64,000 nt of DNA from Bombyx mori (taxonomy: Eukaryota; Arthropoda; Insecta; Lepidoptera; Bombycidae): contig NC_085130.1 of assembly GCF_030269925.1 (NCBI RefSeq), forward strand, positions 9,002,501 through 9,066,500, written 5' to 3'. Shown in pieces: positions 62,157 to 64,000 of this stretch. How positions within the stretch are numbered: the first letter of the stretch is position 1; each line of letters begins with the position of its first letter. The notes below the pieces were generated by a model, which did not search any database, was not told the origin of the DNA, and saw only the letters and a program-made list of their open reading frames with translations. A program made the translations under genes and the position numbers.

Positions 62157-62403
62157 ATTGGTGGTAGGACCTCTTGAGAGTCCGCGCGGGTAGGTACCAC
62201 CAACCTGCCTATTTCTGCCGTGAAGCAGTAATGCCTTTCGGTTTGAAGGGTGGGGCAACCGTTGTAACTATACTTGAGACCTTAGAACTTATATCTTAAG
62301 GTGGATGGCGCATTTACGTTATAGATGTCTATGGCCTCCAGTAACCGTTTAACACCAGGTAGGCTGTGAGCTCGTCCACCCATCTAAACAAAAACAAAAA
62401 AAA
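62157..62403 (+). repeat. Bm1 SINE, short form
   Basis: TATTGGTGGTAGGACCTCTT to CATCTAAACAAAAACAAAAA. It lies tail-to-tail with the next feature. Confidence 0.9.
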
Positions 62404-62410
62404 ATATTGA

Positions 62411-62525
62411 ATTTTTTATTGTCTTGTAGGCAGACGAGCTTACAGCCCACCTGATGGTGAGTGGTTACCGTTGCCCATGAACGTCAGCAATGCCAGGGGC
62501 AGAGCCAGGCCGCTGCCTACCGTTA
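62411..62525 (-). repeat. 3' end of the GGTAGGCAG-type retroelement
   Basis: TTTTTATTGTCTTGTAGGCA through GGCCGCTGCCTACCG; minus-strand copy starting immediately after the Bm1 A-tail. Confidence 0.85.
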
Positions 62526-62650
62526 AGTACTCTCCACAAGCCTCATTTAAAGAAAGACATGTCATAACGCTCAGGAAACACCGTGGGGGGAAGCTTACTA
62601 AGTACTATTTTATTCAAATAAGCGATATTTATTTTTCTATTTATCTATAG

Positions 62651-62939
62651 TCTATATATATAAAAATGAATTACTATTCGTATGTCTCGCTAAAACTCGA
62701 GAAAGTCTCGACCAATTTGGCTAATTTTGGTCTTGAATTATTTGTGGAAGTCCCGAGAAGGTTTAAAAGTTAAATAAATATGAAAATGCTCATAATTAAA
62801 TAAAAATAACTATTTTGTTTTCCCTTTGATGTGTCTCCGTCGGACGGATTCCTTTTGTTTGTTTTAAGTTTATTTTATACAAAACTTTAGGTCTTTTATT
62901 TATCGATTGAGGCACTACGAAGTCTGCCGGGTGAGATAG
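62651..62939 (+). mobile_element. Non-autonomous Helitron (second copy)
   Basis: TCTATATATATAAAAATGAA through GAAGTCTGCCGGGTGAGATAG. Closely similar to 51041-51343, but the right end reads ATAG in place of CTAG and the left flank base is G, unless the start is the TC at 62644. The ends have decayed. Confidence 0.7.
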
Positions 62940-64000
62940 TATTTAATAAATTTTCGATAATGTTTCTTTTAATTATCTAAATTAAAATTCGACGCATTCA
63001 CGAAACACGTAATTTAATTTTGAGAAGTTTTGTAAATTTTACAATCAACAATATCAACTTCTATATTTGCATTACGTAATTCTCTTATTAGACCACGTTT
63101 TAACAAGACCAGGTTGGAGGAGACCTTTGTCGATTGGCAAACAGATCTGCAGAAAATATTATCTGCAGATAAATTCAAATAATAGGCTAGATTAAGGTTT
63201 AAATAAAATTTTAGTTTTCTATATATTTTATTTAGTCATATAATTGTAATATGGATCTGAATAAAAGACTATATTATTATTATTATTATCATTTTTTTAA
63301 ATTTTATTATTATTATTATTATTATTATTTATTTAACAAGACCGGTTTCATGTTATCGCGTTTTTTTGTGAATTGCGTAATTTAGGAACTATTTTGCAGG
63401 CCACCTGATGAAAAGCCTATGTTGCAATACATTTTTAAACTTGGTATCCATGCTAGCTTTCCACACATCCAATCCATACTTATAGCTAAGAAGTTGTTGA
63501 TTTCGGATTGAAGGAATGACCGTTATATATTAGAATACTTCATTATAGGCATTATTCTTGTAATGTCTATGTGTTCCGGTAGGTGGTTATTTTTAATTGA
63601 TTATTACCAGATACTCTGTAAGCACTGTTCCTGTTCATTCGCAGCAAAAAAAAAAAAAAAAACGAATGAAAAACAATAGGCGAATTTAAAAGTTATATTT
63701 CTGTTCTCCCTATACTGTACTTCGATTCTCATAAATTCCCTACCAATTACAGCTTACACGTTTATGATCGAAGTTCCACAAAGATATATTTCGTTTTTAT
63801 TGCCGTAGTTTTTAAATGGCTTTTGACTGCCATTGACTTAGTAATTTATGTAATGTCAAGATCCGATGTAACTTTGGCTTTATTTTTAGATGTTGAAGGT
63901 CCCTGTGGCCTATCCAACATCCTATAGGTCTAGTTACACAAGTGGTAAAGTCAGATATTTCGTAATAATGATGTTACGCCGGTAAGAGTAACGCCACCTA
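62940..64000. other. AT-rich DNA with (ATT)n simple repeats
   Basis: ATT/TTA runs at 63273-63290 and 63304-63331 follow AATAAAAGACTA, which may mark the end of another LINE similar in style to 61371-61830. An A-run lies at 63646-63662. No coding feature. Confidence 0.45.

Overview
This window looks like lepidopteran genomic DNA, most probably silkworm (Bombyx mori or a close relative). The base composition is AT-rich. It carries about two dozen copies or pieces of a tRNA-headed SINE that I recognise as Bm1, short Lepidoptera-type Helitrons ending in CTAG, a cecropia-type mariner remnant, and several jockey-clade LINEs. There are no bacterial-style operons. Almost all long open frames belong to retrotransposons. 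The identification rests on recognising repeat families, not on a search.

Layout. 1-8.2 kb: AT-rich sequence with nested SINEs, a Helitron and decayed LINE ends. 8233-15157: a complete jockey-clade LINE (element A) with two intact overlapping ORFs and a perfect 14-bp target-site duplication. 15.2-33.6 kb: scattered Bm1 copies, LINE 3' ends, a short GC-rich retroelement present twice with its own target duplications, a mariner fragment, and a 98-bp tandem array (about 31.5-32.6 kb) with a 196-bp higher-order period. 33691-40552: a second complete copy of the same LINE family (element B), with a nonsense codon late in ORF2. 43155-48466: a different intact jockey-clade LINE (element C), inserted inside a Bm1 SINE, with two 112-bp promoter-like monomers at its 5' end. 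48.95-50.1 kb: a 5'-truncated, broken R1-clade LINE. 50.5-64 kb: more SINEs, Helitrons, LINE ends, and one convincing host coding exon (55809-55980, minus strand) encoding part of an immunoglobulin-like domain with good splice sites. Much of the window may therefore be intronic or flanking DNA of an Ig-superfamily gene.

How the parts work together. Elements A and C carry everything expected for autonomous target-primed reverse transcription: a nucleic-acid-binding ORF1 protein with three zinc knuckles, and an ORF2 protein with endonuclease and reverse transcriptase. Bm1 is non-autonomous and must borrow a LINE machinery. Its 3' end resembles the 3' end of another repeat family seen here, which suggests its partner.

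Most notable observations: (1) A and B are about 99% identical over a sharply bounded 2.8-kb block (ORF2 plus the start of the 3'UTR) but clearly diverged on both sides, which points to a recombinant or gene-converted LINE. (2) The 3'UTR of A and B has a run of five GC-rich hairpins, then an internal A-tract, then a conserved non-poly(A) 3' end. (3) Element C has tandem Inr+DPE monomers. (4) Short Bm1 copies nearly all start at the same base, just after a palindrome. (5) Several nested insertions can be read directly from their target duplications. I see no evidence of a wholly new class of system; the novelty lies in the architecture and mosaicism of these elements.
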